Positions 45,701 through 58,100 of a DNA stretch of 64,000 nt are shown one piece after another (the stretch's first letter is position 1; each line of letters begins with the position of its first letter). This DNA comes from Erythroxylum novogranatense (taxonomy: Eukaryota; Streptophyta; Magnoliopsida; Malpighiales; Erythroxylaceae): contig CM057230.1 of the NCBI GenBank assembly GCA_029891385.1, forward strand, positions 39,031,858 to 39,095,857, read 5' to 3'. The notes below the pieces were generated by a model. It had not been told where the DNA came from and made no database searches. It saw only the letters and a list, made by a program, of their open reading frames with translations. A program made the position numbers and the translations under genes.

Positions 45701-46994
45701 AAAACAAACCTTTCTCGGGGGTGAAATCATATCATCAAATTTAACATGAATACTTTCTTCAACACATTTAGTCCCATTATTATAAACTCTAAAAGCCTTA
45801 CTAGTTTGAGAATAGCCAATAAACACACCAACATCTGATTTTGAATCAAATTTTCCTAAGTTGTTCTTTCCATTATTATGAATAAAGACCTTACAACCAA
45901 AAGGATGAAAATAAGAGATGTTGAGTTTCTTACCTTTCCAAAGTTTGTAGGGTGTCTTATTTTTGTCTCTTCGTAAGTGCACCCTATTGATGATGTAGCA
46001 TGCGGTATTGACTGCTTCCGCCCAAAATGATTTAGGAAGGTTGTATTCATTTAACATGGTTCTACTCATTTCTTCAAGTGAGCGATTTTTCCTTTCTACT
46101 ATATCATTTTGTTGCGGAGTCCTTGGTGTCGAGAAATTATGTTCCATTACGTATTTGTCGCAAAGACTTTCGAAAGGTTCACATTCAAATTCACCTCCAT
46201 GATCGGTTCTAATTGCAACGATGGACAAATTTTTCTCATTTTGAACCAACCTACACTACTTGGTAAATTCGTTAAAAGCATCACTTTTATTAGCAAGGAA
46301 TCTCACCCAAGTAAATCTAGAAAAATCATCCACAATCACAAGGATATATAATTTTCCACTAAGACTAGCATGTCTAGATGGTCCAATCAAATCCATATAC
46401 ACAAGTTCAAGAATTCTAGATGTGCAAATTTCTTTCTTTGGTTTGAAAGATTCTCTAACATGTTTGCCTTTTAAACACGATTCACACAAGTGTTCTTTAA
46501 CAAATCTTATTTTAGGCAAACCTCTTACAATGTCATTTTTCGAAAGCTTAGAAATTAGAGGCAAAGGTGCATGTCCTAATTTTCTATGCCATAAAAATGC
46601 ATTTTCTTCTAATGTCACTAAACACTTTTCATTAAACGAACTATCATCATGTAAATCAACAATGTATGTATTTCCATGTCTTAAACCAATGAAAGCTACA
46701 TGAACATCCTTCTTAACCATGCAATGTGATGATTCAAAACTTACATTAAAATTCATATCACAAAGTTGAGAGACACTTAACAAATTATGTTTCAACCCAT
46801 CAACAAGCAACACATTGTCAATGGTTGGTAAAGGTTCCTTACCCACTTTACCAATTCCAATGACCTTACCTTTGTTGTTGTCTCCGAAAGTGACATAACC
46901 TTGATTCTTTGGTTTGATTTCCGCAAAAAGGTTCTTGTCTCCACTCATGTGTCTTGAACATCCGCTATCGATGTACCAACTGCTTGACGGCCTT
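45701..46994 (-). pseudogene. SIRE-like protease and integrase
   Basis: The protease active site is WYIDSGCSRHMSGDKN near 46985-46935, then QGYVTFGDNNKGKVIGIGKV near 46905-46845. The integrase zinc region is HRKLGHAPLPLISKL near 46590 and CESCLKGKH near 46480. The catalytic residues are Asp in VYMDLIGPS near 46395, Asp in RTDHGGEFE near 46205, and Glu in QQNDIVERKNR near 46105-46075. A frame break at about 46250-46256, at a TAG where Trp or Gln would be expected, separates the two open stretches. Residues of the DDE triad are present. Confidence 0.9.
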
Positions 46995-49220
46995 TCATCC
47001 CTTGCTTGTACCTACAATATCAACGTTCTTTCTTCTTATAGGTACCCAAGCCATTTTGGGTCCATTTTGGTTAGCCATATAAACCACATTAGGTGGTGTT
47101 GTGCCTTTAATAACCCAAATTTTCTTAACCTTAACACATCTTCTAGTACTTTTGCAAGCAATTTTTATGTGACCATCTTTCAAGCATCTAGCACATTTAG
47201 CGATTTTTCCATCCTTAGTAAATTTGGAAATTAACGAACAATCTCTATCAAAAGGATCATATCCTAATCCATGTTTAGAAATTGAATATCTTTGCAACGA
47301 TAACAATTTTTCAAACTTTTCGTTTCCATTCACAAATTTTCCAACCACATACGAAAATTCTTTTCTAAGTCTATCAAGCTCACAAATAAGTTTTTCTTTT
47401 TCAACAAGGCAAGTAGAATGATCTTCCTTTGGTCTATCTAAATCATCAATAGTTTCATGTAAAGCACTATTTTCAGCAACCAACTCTCGTATTTTCTTTC
47501 TTAATTTTTTGTTAATCTCAATAGCTTCTTCAAAATCAGCTTGTAAAGCATCAAAGAAATCTCTTAGATCTTGGTCATTGAAAATTACCTCAATTTCATC
47601 ATCACTTGATGAACTTTTTGCCATAAGTGCCAAGTTGTTTTCGTCATCGCTTTGGTATGCTTCTTCATCATCACTCTAAGTTGCCACCAAGCTAGTTTTC
47701 CTGTTTCCTTTGTCGTATTTGTCATTTTTCTGGAAGTTTGATGTGGAGGATGAGTTTTTGCATTCTCTTGCGAGATGTCCCCGTTTTCCACATCTCCAAC
47801 ATTCTTCATTGCCTGTCTTTTCGTCATAGCCCTTGGATTTTCTTTCAAATGCAAATTTTTTCTTTTCTCCATTTTTTTCCACCATTTAATTCCTTCTTAC
47901 GATTTTTGAGAAGTCCTTTGAATTTTCTCAAATTTCTAGCATACATTGCTATCTCTTCGTCTTCCTCCTCTTCATCTATTTCTTCATCATTTTCATCAAC
48001 AGAAGAAGTTTTAGCTTTTAAAGCAATAGATTTTTGTGGCTTACCTCTACCTCCTCTAGATTTGAGAATAATCTCATAGTTAATAAGTGATCCCACCAAG
48101 GCGTTGAATTCTAGATGATTGAGATCTTTGGACTCCATAATGGCGGTGACTTGTGAGTCCCATTCCTTTGGTAGTGAGCGAAGAATTTTCTTTACCTTCT
48201 CGCTGTCCGTCATATGCTTTCCAAGGTTGCCTAATCCATTTATGATCTCTACAAAACGATCAAGCATAGTGGAAATAGACTCACCTTCTTTCATGACAAA
48301 CATTTCATAGTCATGAAGCAGGATGTTGATCTTTGTTTCTCGAACTTGGTTGGTTCCTTCATGGGTGATATGAAGTCTCTCCCACATTTCTTTGGCGCTG
48401 GTACACGAGTTAACTCGGTTTCTTTCCTCAACCGTGAGAGCGCAGTAAATTAGCTTCATTGCTTTCGCATTGATGTAAGCTTTAGGGATGGCAATTGTAC
48501 CCGAACCCGATAGGTACCCGATAAAATTACCCGAACGAGGGCGGGTATGGGGAGCAAATTTTTACCCGTGGGGCAGGTATGAGGGGTTAGCAAAAATACC
48601 CGTCGGGTATCGGGGCAGGTATGGGGATACCACCCCCCATACCCATTTACCCGTTTACCCGTTATATAGTAATTACAATTTTGCCATTATATATATATAC
48701 ATACAAACCCAGCAATTAAATAAAGATAAGCTTATTTAAATTCAGTATGTATGTATGAATGTAGCATGAAAATTTAAAAGAAAAACAAATAATCCATTCA
48801 TATTAAATAAGCTTATCTTTTTTATTAAAAAAGGGGTAAACAATAATTCGATGGGGTCAAACCCCAACTGCACGGTATGGGGATGCCAAAAAATCCCCGA
48901 CGGGGATGGGAGCGGGTATGGGAGTGGGGGCGAGTTCATGGGGCGGGTACGGGGGATGGCATACCCGCCCTATACCCGCCCCGTTGCCATCCCTAGTAAG
49001 CTTGTCTCCAGTCATTGTCATCGTATTCAAGCTTCGTTTTTTACTCACCATTTTCTTTTAACGGTGGTTGTGGACCGAAGATAATTATCTTCCAATATTC
49101 CACTCCTTCGCTTATGATGTGATACTTCATAGGATTTTTCCAAGAAGAATAATTAGTACCATTAAATAAAGGAGGGCGGTTGTTTGTGTTACCTTCTTCC
49201 GCTATATTATTGTGTGTCAT
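46995..49220 (-). pseudogene. SIRE-like gag, split by a MITE
   Basis: It starts on - at ATG about 49220 (MTHNNIAEEGNTNNRPPLFN), just after the primer site. A TAA near 49041 precedes the MITE at 48483-48995. The frame continues as KLIYCALTVEERNRVNS, HEGTNQVRETKINILL, and KVKKILRSLPKEWDSQ near 48210-48160, then an acidic (DEEIDEEEEDEE) segment. A CCHC knuckle, CWRCGKRGHLAREC, near 47800-47755 lies in a shifted frame. 47633-46995 encodes a long coiled coil, a second Cys-rich cluster CARCLKDGHIKIAC near 47195-47150, and KIWVIKG, next to protease. Confidence 0.88.
48483..48995. mobile_element. hAT-type MITE, 513 bp, TSD GTAAGCTT, inside copia gag
   Basis: Terminal inverted repeats TAGGGATGGCAA at 48483-48494 and TTGCCATCCCTA at 48984-48995. 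An exact 8-bp duplication, GTAAGCTT, lies at 48475-48482 and 48996-49003. Subterminal ACCCG/CGGGT repeats fill both ends, with AT-rich sequence in the middle. No transposase. Excision would rejoin the gag frame (…DNDWRQAY to INAKAMKLIY). Confidence 0.96.
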
Positions 49221-49234
49221 CCCTGGATACTTCT

Positions 49235-49246
49235 GCTCTGATACCA
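49235..49246 (-). promoter_or_regulatory. Primer-binding site of the SIRE-like element
   Basis: TGGTATCAGAGC on -, two bases inside the 5' LTR. Exact match to the initiator-Met tRNA 3' end complement. Confidence 0.93.
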
Positions 49247-49730
49247 ATTGTAAGTGATCTAGAAGGGGGTTGAATAGATCCTTAATCTTTTTGTAATTTT
49301 CTACAACAAAATCAGAAGTTAATTCACACAAAAATGATTTAAATAAATTTAAATAAACAGAGTAGGGAAGAAGATCAAACACTGTTTTATAGAGGTTTGG
49401 TGCTAAGACCTACGTCCTCTACCTAAGCTCCCACTTAGGATTTTACCAATCACTTTATTGCACACTTTGTAGTTGAGTGTGAACTTTTTACAATGCCACT
49501 TGAATTCCGGCTCAAGCTACCTTACAAACGATTTGTCTTCCGGCACAAATCCTACCTCACACGAGACCTTCCACTCGTTACTCAAATTGTAAAAGAAATA
49601 TAGCAAATATTGAAGAACAAGTGCTCAATATAATAGTGTAACAAAATGAGAGCAATAAGGAGCAATTTGGAGCAATAGAAGAGTATGTAGGCTTGTAGAA
49701 CTTGTGTATACTCTTCTTCCATCATCCTCT

Positions 49731-49737
49731 ATTTATA
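49731..49737 (-). promoter_or_regulatory. TATA box of the SIRE-like 5' LTR
   Basis: AAGTATAAATAGAGG on -, the likely start of element transcription, about 550 bp into the LTR. Confidence 0.7.
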
Positions 49738-49859
49738 CTTGAAGAAATATAGCTGTTGGAGCTCTTCTAGCCGTTGCTTTGATTGTTATTACCGTTCCTT
49801 GATAATCTCCATTCCATTTTTAGCTAATTGGACCGTTGGAGCTGATTTGGTGCATCCAT

Positions 49860-50065
49860 AAATCGACTTGTTAAATGAATAAGTCGACTTGTTTCAGCCA
49901 TTTACGTAAAAATTGTAACTCCGCTCTCCAATAAGTCAACTTGTGCTATGTAAGTCGACTTGTCGTCCTCAATAAGTCGACTTGTGTTATGTAAGTCTAC
50001 TTGTGTTGATATATCTTCATATATAAGTCGACTTATGTATTGCAGGTCGACTTGTGCTGCCTTCA
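49860..50065. repeat. AAGTCGACTT palindrome array in the U3 of the SIRE-like 5' LTR
   Basis: About eight copies, some with single changes (AAGTCAACTT, AAGTCTACTT). Same order as in the other LTR, about 120-330 bp upstream of the TATA box. Confidence 0.9.
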
Positions 50066-50287
50066 ACGGTAACATCCATCTAGATCTTTTATAATCCTCA
50101 TGTTTTAAGACATTTTCTTATAAGGAACCTCCTATCTTGATTCTTCAATGATTAAACACTTGCTCATCTTATTTTGCACGATTCTTTCATTGAATAATAC
50201 CTGAAATAATTTCTTAACTAATTCTAGATATTTTATTATTATCAAAACATAAAGGGATTTAATTTGTCAACCACCATTGGTCCAACA

Positions 50288-50690
50288 TGAATTGGGTGAT
50301 CCACCAATGCCATGGCAATGCTACACTCCCCAAAGTAGCATTCATCACCACCATATACATGTTATGGAAGGAACGAAATGATAGACTGTATAAAAAAATT
50401 TAAGAAGACAAGCACAAGTTGGCAGATAAAATCATCAACTGGATCTGAGCTATTCTCATTGCCAAACGAGTTGATCTCCAACTACCTCCCCATATCAAGG
50501 CCAAATGGCACTTATAATTTGTTGCAGCATAAACAAGGCCTAATGTTTGTAAGCATTTCTATAGTACTCCCAAGAACACTGACATCGAGTGAGATAGATT
50601 AGAGATCTCTGTGGTTTGCTGAAGCCTTACAATGTTGTAATCTTTTCATAACTTTTGCTATAGATTAATATATCTTTATTCATTTAAAAA
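50288..50690 (+). pseudogene. LINE 3' region, third piece, with 3' tail
   Basis: On +, the frame resumes after the copia: NWVIHQCHGNATLPKVAFIT near 50292-50350, then LWKERNDRLYKK near 50362-50400, the motif that closes plant LINE reverse transcriptases. Stops follow. The 3' end is an A run (CATTTAAAAAAAACC near 50680-50695). The order of the three pieces shows one LINE cut by two later insertions. Confidence 0.75.
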
Positions 50691-50703
50691 AAACCTTACA
50701 AGG

Positions 50704-51835
50704 TGATGGAGGTCCATCAACCTAAGCATTAGAAGATGTCACTACTATGGGTTTCAATCCAATAAGTAGTGATGAAGAAGGCATGATCCTTGAAGAAGAG
50801 CCCAATCTTATTTTGAAATTGCAAATCTTGTTGAAGCCCTTTGGAGTTTGTCAGGCCTTGATTTATGAAGCCCAAAACCAACCATTTGAAGGAGTTATTT
50901 CAGCCAACAAAGGGAGTCTTTGTTATGCACTTTGACATGGTTTTGTAGCCCAAAAAGCATCTCAAGCCCAGCTAAAGTGATGAGAAGAATAAGAGCCTTT
51001 AATTCTGAATTTACTTTCCTTTTATGCATTGATTTATTTTCCTTTAAGAGACCTTTTATTTACAGCCTTTATGATAGTAGTTATGAAGGTTTTATTTCCT
51101 TATTTATGATATTTAATGGTAGTATTATGGGCTGATGAGAAACCAAACTTGTGGTTATCCATAAGACCTTTAGTTTGCCTTACATTTCCTTATGTATACA
51201 TTTGTAATCTCTCTAACATGGACGATTATGCATTAAAAATTAAGAGAGAATTTGCTTTTGCAATTTATTATCTTTCCTTAGGTTTTGTTAGTTTCCAAAA
51301 ACTAAAGGGTTTTGTTTGTTTCCAAAAACACTCATTCTTTTCATTCATTTCCTTATTCAATTCCATTGTCACACCTTTCCAGACATAGCCAAACTAAATC
51401 TATCATAACTTCTAAAACATTGCTCCAATTGAAAACTTCCTTCACCAAATTTGTAGCTGACTTCTTGCTCTACAATTGTTCCTTTAGAACCATCCCCAAA
51501 TTCCTTGTGGTTTGCCACAAATGACAATGAAATGCACTTCTAATTCCTAATCCGAAAAACATTATCATTCTTGATCAGTTTCACCATCTTGTCCATAACT
51601 TTTCACACACACATCAAAATACAAAACTTTCTTCACCATAGTTGTAGCCCACATCCTATTATACAATTTTTCTTCAAGAATCACCTCCAAATTCCAAGTT
51701 ATTTGTCTGAAATTTGCCTTACATTCTGCCTGTTAGTTTGTACTTGGGAAATTTCAATTTTTACAAAACTTCGACCATCATACCTAAACACCATAACCAT
51801 CACTTCCAACCACCTTAGACCACCACACGCCATCA
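50704..51835 (+). repeat. 5' LTR of the 51-kb gypsy element
   Basis: Inferred from the TGATGG...CCATCA inverted ends and the primer site that follows. About 1132 bp, AT-rich. The partner LTR is outside the window, so the left border is unverified. Confidence 0.6.
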
Positions 51836-51837
51836 TT

Positions 51838-51850
51838 TTGGTATCAGATC
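51838..51850 (+). promoter_or_regulatory. Primer-binding site of the 51-kb gypsy element
   Basis: TTGGTATCAGATCC: the initiator-Met site with one change (AGAGCC to AGATCC). Confidence 0.75.
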
Positions 51851-51879
51851 CAAAGTTATTGAAGCCTAGTTCCATTCAA

Positions 51880-53048
51880 ATGTCCAACAATCATGATGTT
51901 GCAGTCAAGTTTGAAACTATGCGCCTAGAAATGGAGGCTCTTAAGGCAAAGAATGAAGCCTTAGAAGCCCTTGTTCACAACTCTCCATTAGTCTCTAGGT
52001 CTATGGAGTCTCCACAAGAACATATTGAAGATGAAAAAGACGAAAGGCCCTTTGTTATAGCCCTTGGAGAACTTCCAAGAGGAAGAGGGAGAGGGCAATA
52101 CCATGGCATTGGAAGGACAGTCGTGAGGAACCTCCCACAAACACCACTTCAACAACAAGAGAGGCAAGAGGAGTTTTTCAATTACAAAGTTGAATTTTCA
52201 GAATTCCAAGGTAAGATTGATGATGATGCTTACCTTGAATTGGTTTACACAATTGAGAGAGCTTTTGAATTGAGGGAGGTGACCGAAGATAAGAAGATGA
52301 AATTGGTTGCAATGAGATTGAAAGGGTATGTTGCCCTTTAGTGGGAGAATTTGCAAAAAAGAAGAATTAGAGAAGGGAGGCCTAGAATCAATCAATGGCA
52401 CTGGATGAAGGAGGAGATGGATATTGTGTTTTTGCCTCCACATTATAAGCAAAGACTCATTGATCAAATGTTGAGCCTTAAACAAGATACCAAAACCGTG
52501 GAGTAATACACCATAGAGTTTGAAGAATTCTTGATGAAGTGTGAAGTAGAGGAGACCGAAGAGATGATCATGGGAAGATATCTCAAAGGCTTGAAACAAG
52601 ACATTCAAGATATGGTAAATTTCTACACATGAATCCTTTCTTGAATTGAAAAGACTAGCTTTAAAAAGTGAAACTAGTCTCAAACACACTCGGAAAAAAA
52701 AATTCATGTCTCATATGCTTTAGCCCATCAAACTACACTCCACCATCCAAAACAAGCCCACATGCTAGTGCATCCACCCCTTCCCCAAATAAACCGAACC
52801 TTACACCACCTCTAAAGCCATCCGCAAACTCACCAAATAGCTCTTTCACACTAAAAAACACCCAATCTGCCCCTCTAACAAAAAGTGTGTCCAAAAACCA
52901 CCTCAAATGTTTCATATGTCAAGGATATGGTCATTTCCAATCTAAATATCCCACTAGAAAAGTTATGACTATCCAAGAAATTGAGGAGATTGAAAATGAG
53001 CTTGAAAATAATTTGTTGCATGTTGATGATATTGATGATGGCTCATGA
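51880..53048 (+). pseudogene. Gag of the 51-kb gypsy element
   Basis: On +, MSNNHDVAVKFETMRLEMEA at about 51880 starts a coiled-coil N-terminus. Then come an RGRGRG stretch near 52080 and the capsid region: IERAFELREVTEDKKMKLVA near 52251-52310, and after TAG 52339 W..WMKEEMDIVFLPPHYKQRL near 52405-52460, and EFLMKCEVEETEEMIMGRYL near 52525-52580. A Ser/Pro/Lys-rich linker leads to a knuckle, CFICQGYGHFQSKY, near 52906-52950, where the last Cys is Tyr. Confidence 0.8.
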
Positions 53049-53194
53049 TTAGATTTGTATGATTATAATGCACTTGTTTGTGATGCAAATGTATTAGATG
53101 GAGAGATGCTTGTGTTGTTGAGAGTTTTAAATTGTGAAAAAAGTGAGGAAGATTGGAGACGAAAATATTTGTTTTATTCTAAATGTATGACAAA

Positions 53195-53760
53195 AAAAAT
53201 TGTGTGAAGTTGTAATAGATAGTGGAGCATGTGAGAATGTCGTATCTAGTAAGATGGTTGATAAATTGGATCTTAAAACTGAGCCGCTTGATTCTCCTTA
53301 CAAGTTGAGTTGGTTAGATTCAAAGCATGAAATTAGAGTCACAAGAAGATGTCTAGTTCCATTTGCTATAGGTCAATATGAAGATGAAGTTTGGTGTCAT
53401 GTAATTCCTATGATGGCTTACCATTTTTTACTTGGAAGGCCGTGGTTGTTTGACAAAGATGTACATCACCAAGGAAGGGAAAATACTTACACATTGCTTT
53501 ATGGAGGTAAAAGAATTCTACTCAAACCTTTGTTACCCAAGAAGAGGAGAAAGAAAAAGAGAAGTTGGCACACTTGGTTTGCTTTCAAATGAGGAGAACA
53601 GTTCAATCATGGAGGAGCTGCCCAATTATATTCCCGTGGACATTGACGATGAGCCTAAACTGAACCATCCAGTTCCAAGTGAGGTACAATCTTTAATTAA
53701 TGAGTTTGTTAGATTTTTCCCTAAAACACTACCAAATGGACTACCCCTTCTTTGAACCAT
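53195..53760 (+). pseudogene. Protease of the 51-kb gypsy element
   Basis: VVIDSGACENVVSSKMVDKL near 53208-53270 carries Asp-Ser-Gly-Ala in place of Asp-Thr/Ser-Gly-Ser. MMAYHFLLGRPWLFDKD follows near 53410-53460. A frameshift near 53560-53590 leads to VQSLINEFVRFFPKTLPNGL near 53685-53745, the spacer before RT. Confidence 0.82.
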
Positions 53761-54600
53761 TCAACATGAAATAAACTTTATTCTTGGAGCCACAATTCCC
53801 CGCAAACATTCTTATAGAATGAGCCCAAACGAAAATGATGAGTTACAAAAGAAAGTTGATGAGTTGTTAAAGAGAGGTTTCATTAGAGAGAGTGTGTCAC
53901 CTTGTGTTGTGCCTGCATTTGTTGTTCTTAAAAAAATGGTAAATGGAGGATGGTTATTGATTCAAGAGTTGTCAACAAGATTACCATCAAGTATAGATTT
54001 CCTATTCCAAGACTTGATGATATGCTAGATCGGTTACATGGAGCTACGGTGTTCACTAGGCTTGATCTTGCAAATGGGTTTCACCAAATCCGTGTGGAAG
54101 AAGGCGATGAATGGAAGATGGTGTTCAAAACAAATGAACGACTCTATGAATGGTTAGTCATGTCAATGGGACTTTCCAATTCACCTTCAACTTTCATGAA
54201 GCTCATGAATGAGGTACTTAAACCATTCCTCAACAAATTTATGGTAGTTTACTTTGATGACATTTTGATATATAGTACTAGTTTACATGAGCATTGCATT
54301 CATTTGAGACTTGTCTTTGAGGTTTTGGATCGTGAATCATTGTATGCTAATGTGGAGAAGTGTCATTTTTGTGGTAGCACCATTAGTTTTTTGGGTTATG
54401 TTGTGTCTAAAGATGGGATTAGTATGGATTCGGCCAAAATCAATGCAATTATAGAATGGCCAATTCCTAGCAATCTGTTTCAAGTTAGGAGTTTTCATAG
54501 GTTTTGTTCCTTTTATTGGCAGTTCATTAAGGGTTTTAGTACAATTACAAGTCCTATAACATATTGCATGAAAAAAGGTTTGTTTAAGTAGACTCCTCAA
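53761..54600 (+). pseudogene. Reverse transcriptase of the 51-kb gypsy element
   Basis: MSPNENDELQKKVDELLKRG near 53819-53880, a one-base frame change near 53940, then [20 protein letters not shown] near 53950-54010, [14 protein letters not shown] near 54055, the catalytic Tyr-Phe-Asp-Asp in [11 protein letters not shown] near 54245-54280, and [11 protein letters not shown] near 54390-54420. TAG at 54589 lies before RNase H (usual Trp). The active site is intact. Confidence 0.88.
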
Positions 54601-55173
54601 GCCACAATTGCCTTTAACACTTTGAAAAATGCCATGACCAAAGCTCCTATTTTAGCCTTACCTAATTTTAGTTTGCCTTTTGAATTAGAGTGTGATGCTA
54701 GTGGGGTAAGAATAGGGGTTGTTTTGAGTCAAGAGGGTAAACCAATCACATTCTTTAGTGAAAAGTTGAACGACATTAGGAAGAAATATTCTGCTTATGA
54801 TCTTGAGTTCTACGCTTTGGTCCGTGCACTTAAACATTGGAGTGCATATTTATTGGCAAATTCTTTCATTTTATATACTGACCATCAAGCTTTAAAATAC
54901 ATCCAAAGTCAGTCCAATTTTAGTAGAAGACATGCATCATGGGTTGAATATTTGCAATCCTTTGATTTTGTAGTGAAGTATAGGGATGGTCCAAGTAATG
55001 TTGTGGTTGATGCATTGTCTAGGAGATATAATGTTCTTAATACTATGCATCCTCATGTAATAGGTTTTGAGGACATTAAGAATTTGTATGAGGGAGATAG
55101 TGAATTCGGTGAGATTTGGAAAAGAGTTAGGAAAGATGGTGCTTTTAGGGATTTGGTCGTTCATGATAGTTAG
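54601..55173 (+). pseudogene. RNase H of the 51-kb gypsy element
   Basis: FELECDASGVRIGVVLSQEG near 54679-54740 carries the first catalytic Asp, KKYSAYDLEFYALVRALKHW near 54781-54840 the Glu, LYTDHQALKYI near 54870 the second Asp, and VVVDALSRR near 55000-55025 the last Asp. The frame runs into the target site GTTAG at 55169-55173 and is interrupted there by the LARD. Confidence 0.9.
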
Positions 55174-58100
55174 TGTAACACCCCACACCCGTAAGACCCG
55201 AACCCGATATCGTTGGTGATATCCGAGTCCGCGTCCCACGAGAGTGACGTACTACATCAGTCGATTTAAAATTCAGTATACTTTTTTTCTTTTCTTTTGT
55301 AGCCATTAACTCCACGTTCACACGGCAAACACGAGTAAGTAATTAAAACCGTGTTCAATAAAACCAGTTTCAGATTATTACAGTCATTCAAGATAATTAC
55401 AATCACCAATGCGGTAAAATATTACTACCACAATGGCTCAAGAAAATACAATGCCTTGTTATACGATGATTGCGGAATACAATTTACTATGACACTAATG
55501 CAGACACGAACTGATCCCGATCTCTAACCTTTACTCGACTACTGAGAGACATACTCCGTGTCAACCGGGTATTCTTGAGACCTGAAAAATAGATGCAAAT
55601 TTTGGGTGAGTTTTGCGAACTCGGTGAGAAACCATCATCGATGGTTCACTCAATTCATGCATGTTCAAACACTTTACCAATTATCACATACGATCACGAT
55701 TTACAAAAGTAATACCAAATAATACGCACAATCACATTTCACAAATGTAAGGCGAATCGCCTATCATACAATCCACGATTAATCATACCATATATGCAAT
55801 GCACATGAGACCCTTTCCATTTTCATTATGTTATTGTGACTGCATGCAAATCGCCTTGTCGATGCGGGCACATTGCGTTGAGCGATGGCTTTCAAACATT
55901 GGGCTTGAAGCCTCGATACATTGAGCCCGAGGCTCAATACGTTGGACACGAGGTCTGTGCGTTGGTGAAAGCTCACATACGTTAGGCGTGATATGCCCTA
56001 ATACGGTGGTCGCTTCTCGATCCAATCGCTTTTATCTCGATCATGTCCTTATGCATGAATGCATATGTTCCAATTTCCATTTACATTATTTCTATCACTT
56101 ACATTCAATGCCATTTCCCATTTCCTCGGACCTTGGTCCGTATTTCAATCATATATTTTCCAATTTATTGCGTCATACCATATCGCATTTACAAATACAT
56201 CCCACGATCGAGACAGATAATTAACACTTCGATATCAATCCTATTTCCTCGGACCTTTGGTCCGAGATCTCCAATGTAAACATTCACAACGATCACACAC
56301 AAATAGCACTTCGTTATCTCATTCCCAATATTTGATACACTATGGTCCAAATCAATCAAAGTCAAACACACATATACCCATCCATTATCTCCACATGGCA
56401 TAACCACAAATATTAAACACATAAAAATTGAGAAACCATCTAGGTTACTCACCTATTGCTTCCGAGCTAATACCGAAAAACCTCTCGGACGCGTCGGTCA
56501 ATCGACGCCCAATTGGACCTCTATATGAATCGAGAAAAATACGAAGTCACTAAATATGAAATTTGTGCTCATGATGATGAGATATGCATGTTCATGAATT
56601 CGGTCCTAACTCAATATTTTCCCATAATAAAATTCTATGAAAATTAGAAATCCATAGGCGCCGACGGTGCGCAATTCGGACCTCTATAGGTCCCCAATTA
56701 AATAAAGCAGTGTTTACGTTAAAATCGATAGGGGCTACGTCAAATTCCGTCTAAAATTCCCGTTTTCTCAGAAAATGAAATTAAATATTCAACGAATCCG
56801 ATGCCTCTGGAATCAGGTCAATCGGACGTCGACGGAAAGAAATTGACAAAAGAACCATTGTACCATTTAATATCAAAATAATAATCAAAATAAAATAAAT
56901 ATATATATATATATATATACGAACGCTTCCGCATGGGCGAGACGCATCCTCGAGGCTTGAAATCGCCTCACTCCGTCGCGAGGAGGAGTCGCCTCGCGAC
57001 CAGCCTCCTAAATCTCGCCCTCGAGGCGTAAACGTCGCCTCGCGAGAGGCGAAGTTTCCACCGCCTTGCTTTTTTTTTTTCCAGATTTCAATCTTAATTT
57101 CCATCCACTCTAACTTTTAGCACACAAATCAGAAAAATACCCACTATACCTCATTGGAAAGCTTATGAAAAGCTCTACAATTCTCTAGAAGACCATAAAA
57201 ATCAATTCCAACCCTAAGGGTGTCAAATAATCCATCAAACCTTCTGCTTTCACAATTTCCCTCAACACAGGGCAGTACATTTACAATTTCATAACTCACT
57301 GATTCCTTAGTAATAAATTACCACAAAAATATTCTTAATAAGTTCACAATGTCCTCTACAACTTTCATGAACAATACAAAATCAAATTCTATTTCTAAAC
57401 TAGTCAATTAATTCATTCAATGTCACTGTCCCTGAAATCCTTCCATATGGGCTGTAACATTACAACAAGCATAACTCCCTATATACAAGTCAGTAAATTC
57501 AGAAATTTATATCCCTGAAAATATCACATCTCAAACTTCAATTTTCATGAAGCACTCAACATCCAATTCAATCTCTAACAATTTCAAAACTGTTATGGAA
57601 GTGTCTGTTATGATCAGCCATTCATAACCTAATGTAGGGTCAGTTTTTGAAAAATCATAACTCCCAATTCTGGCTTCTAAAAATTACAAACCATATGTCA
57701 TTTTCAAGGTAATCTTTTCCTCTACAACTTTTCAGAAGCTCACTCACACCAATTCAGTCCACTTAAAATGTTAAAATTGCCTCCAATCAGTAAACTCACA
57801 AAATCACACTTAAACTAGGTTTCATCCAAAATGCTCAAAACCAGTCATTAGTAATCAATTCATATCTCCCAATATATAATTCCAAAAATAGCAATATCAG
57901 TAGCAATGGAAAGATAATCAAATATGCTACAACTTCCATGAAGACCATTCTCCCTAATTCCATCTCAATTAATTCATAAAAATCAACAAAACTTAGATGT
58001 CATGGTTGCGGTTACTGTTCACAGGCAATGGAACAGTAACTTTCCATGCAAAATTTCACCCTTCTATCATTGAAATTCAATAACACCTATTTCACACTAA

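Larger units (their letters stand above)
31201..50287 (-). mobile_element. SIRE-like Ty1/copia element, nearly complete, with a nested chromovirus and a MITE; TSD TGAAT
   Basis: LTRs are 31201-32231 and 49249-50287. TGAAT flanks both ends (31196-31200 and 50288-50292). Read on -: 5' LTR, a perfect TGGTATCAGAGC primer site (49235-49246), gag, protease, integrase, RT, RNase H, a spacer with palindromes, an accessory ORF, a polypurine tract (AAAAAGGGGGAGA, 32232-32247) and the 3' LTR. Without the 9.5-kb insert at 33906-43375 and the MITE at 48483-48995 it is about 9.1 kb, the usual size for SIRE/Maximus elements. Only a few stops and frameshifts break it, so it is the youngest-looking coding element here. 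Confidence 0.95.
49249..50287 (-). repeat. 5' LTR of the SIRE-like element
   Basis: 1039 bp. On -, TATAAAT is at 49731-49737. The AAGTCGACTT palindrome array at about 49860-50065 is upstream of it. Confidence 0.95.

Noticed and set aside
52198..52707. 169-codon - frame
   Set aside because: Antisense shadow of the gypsy gag, whose motifs are clear on +.
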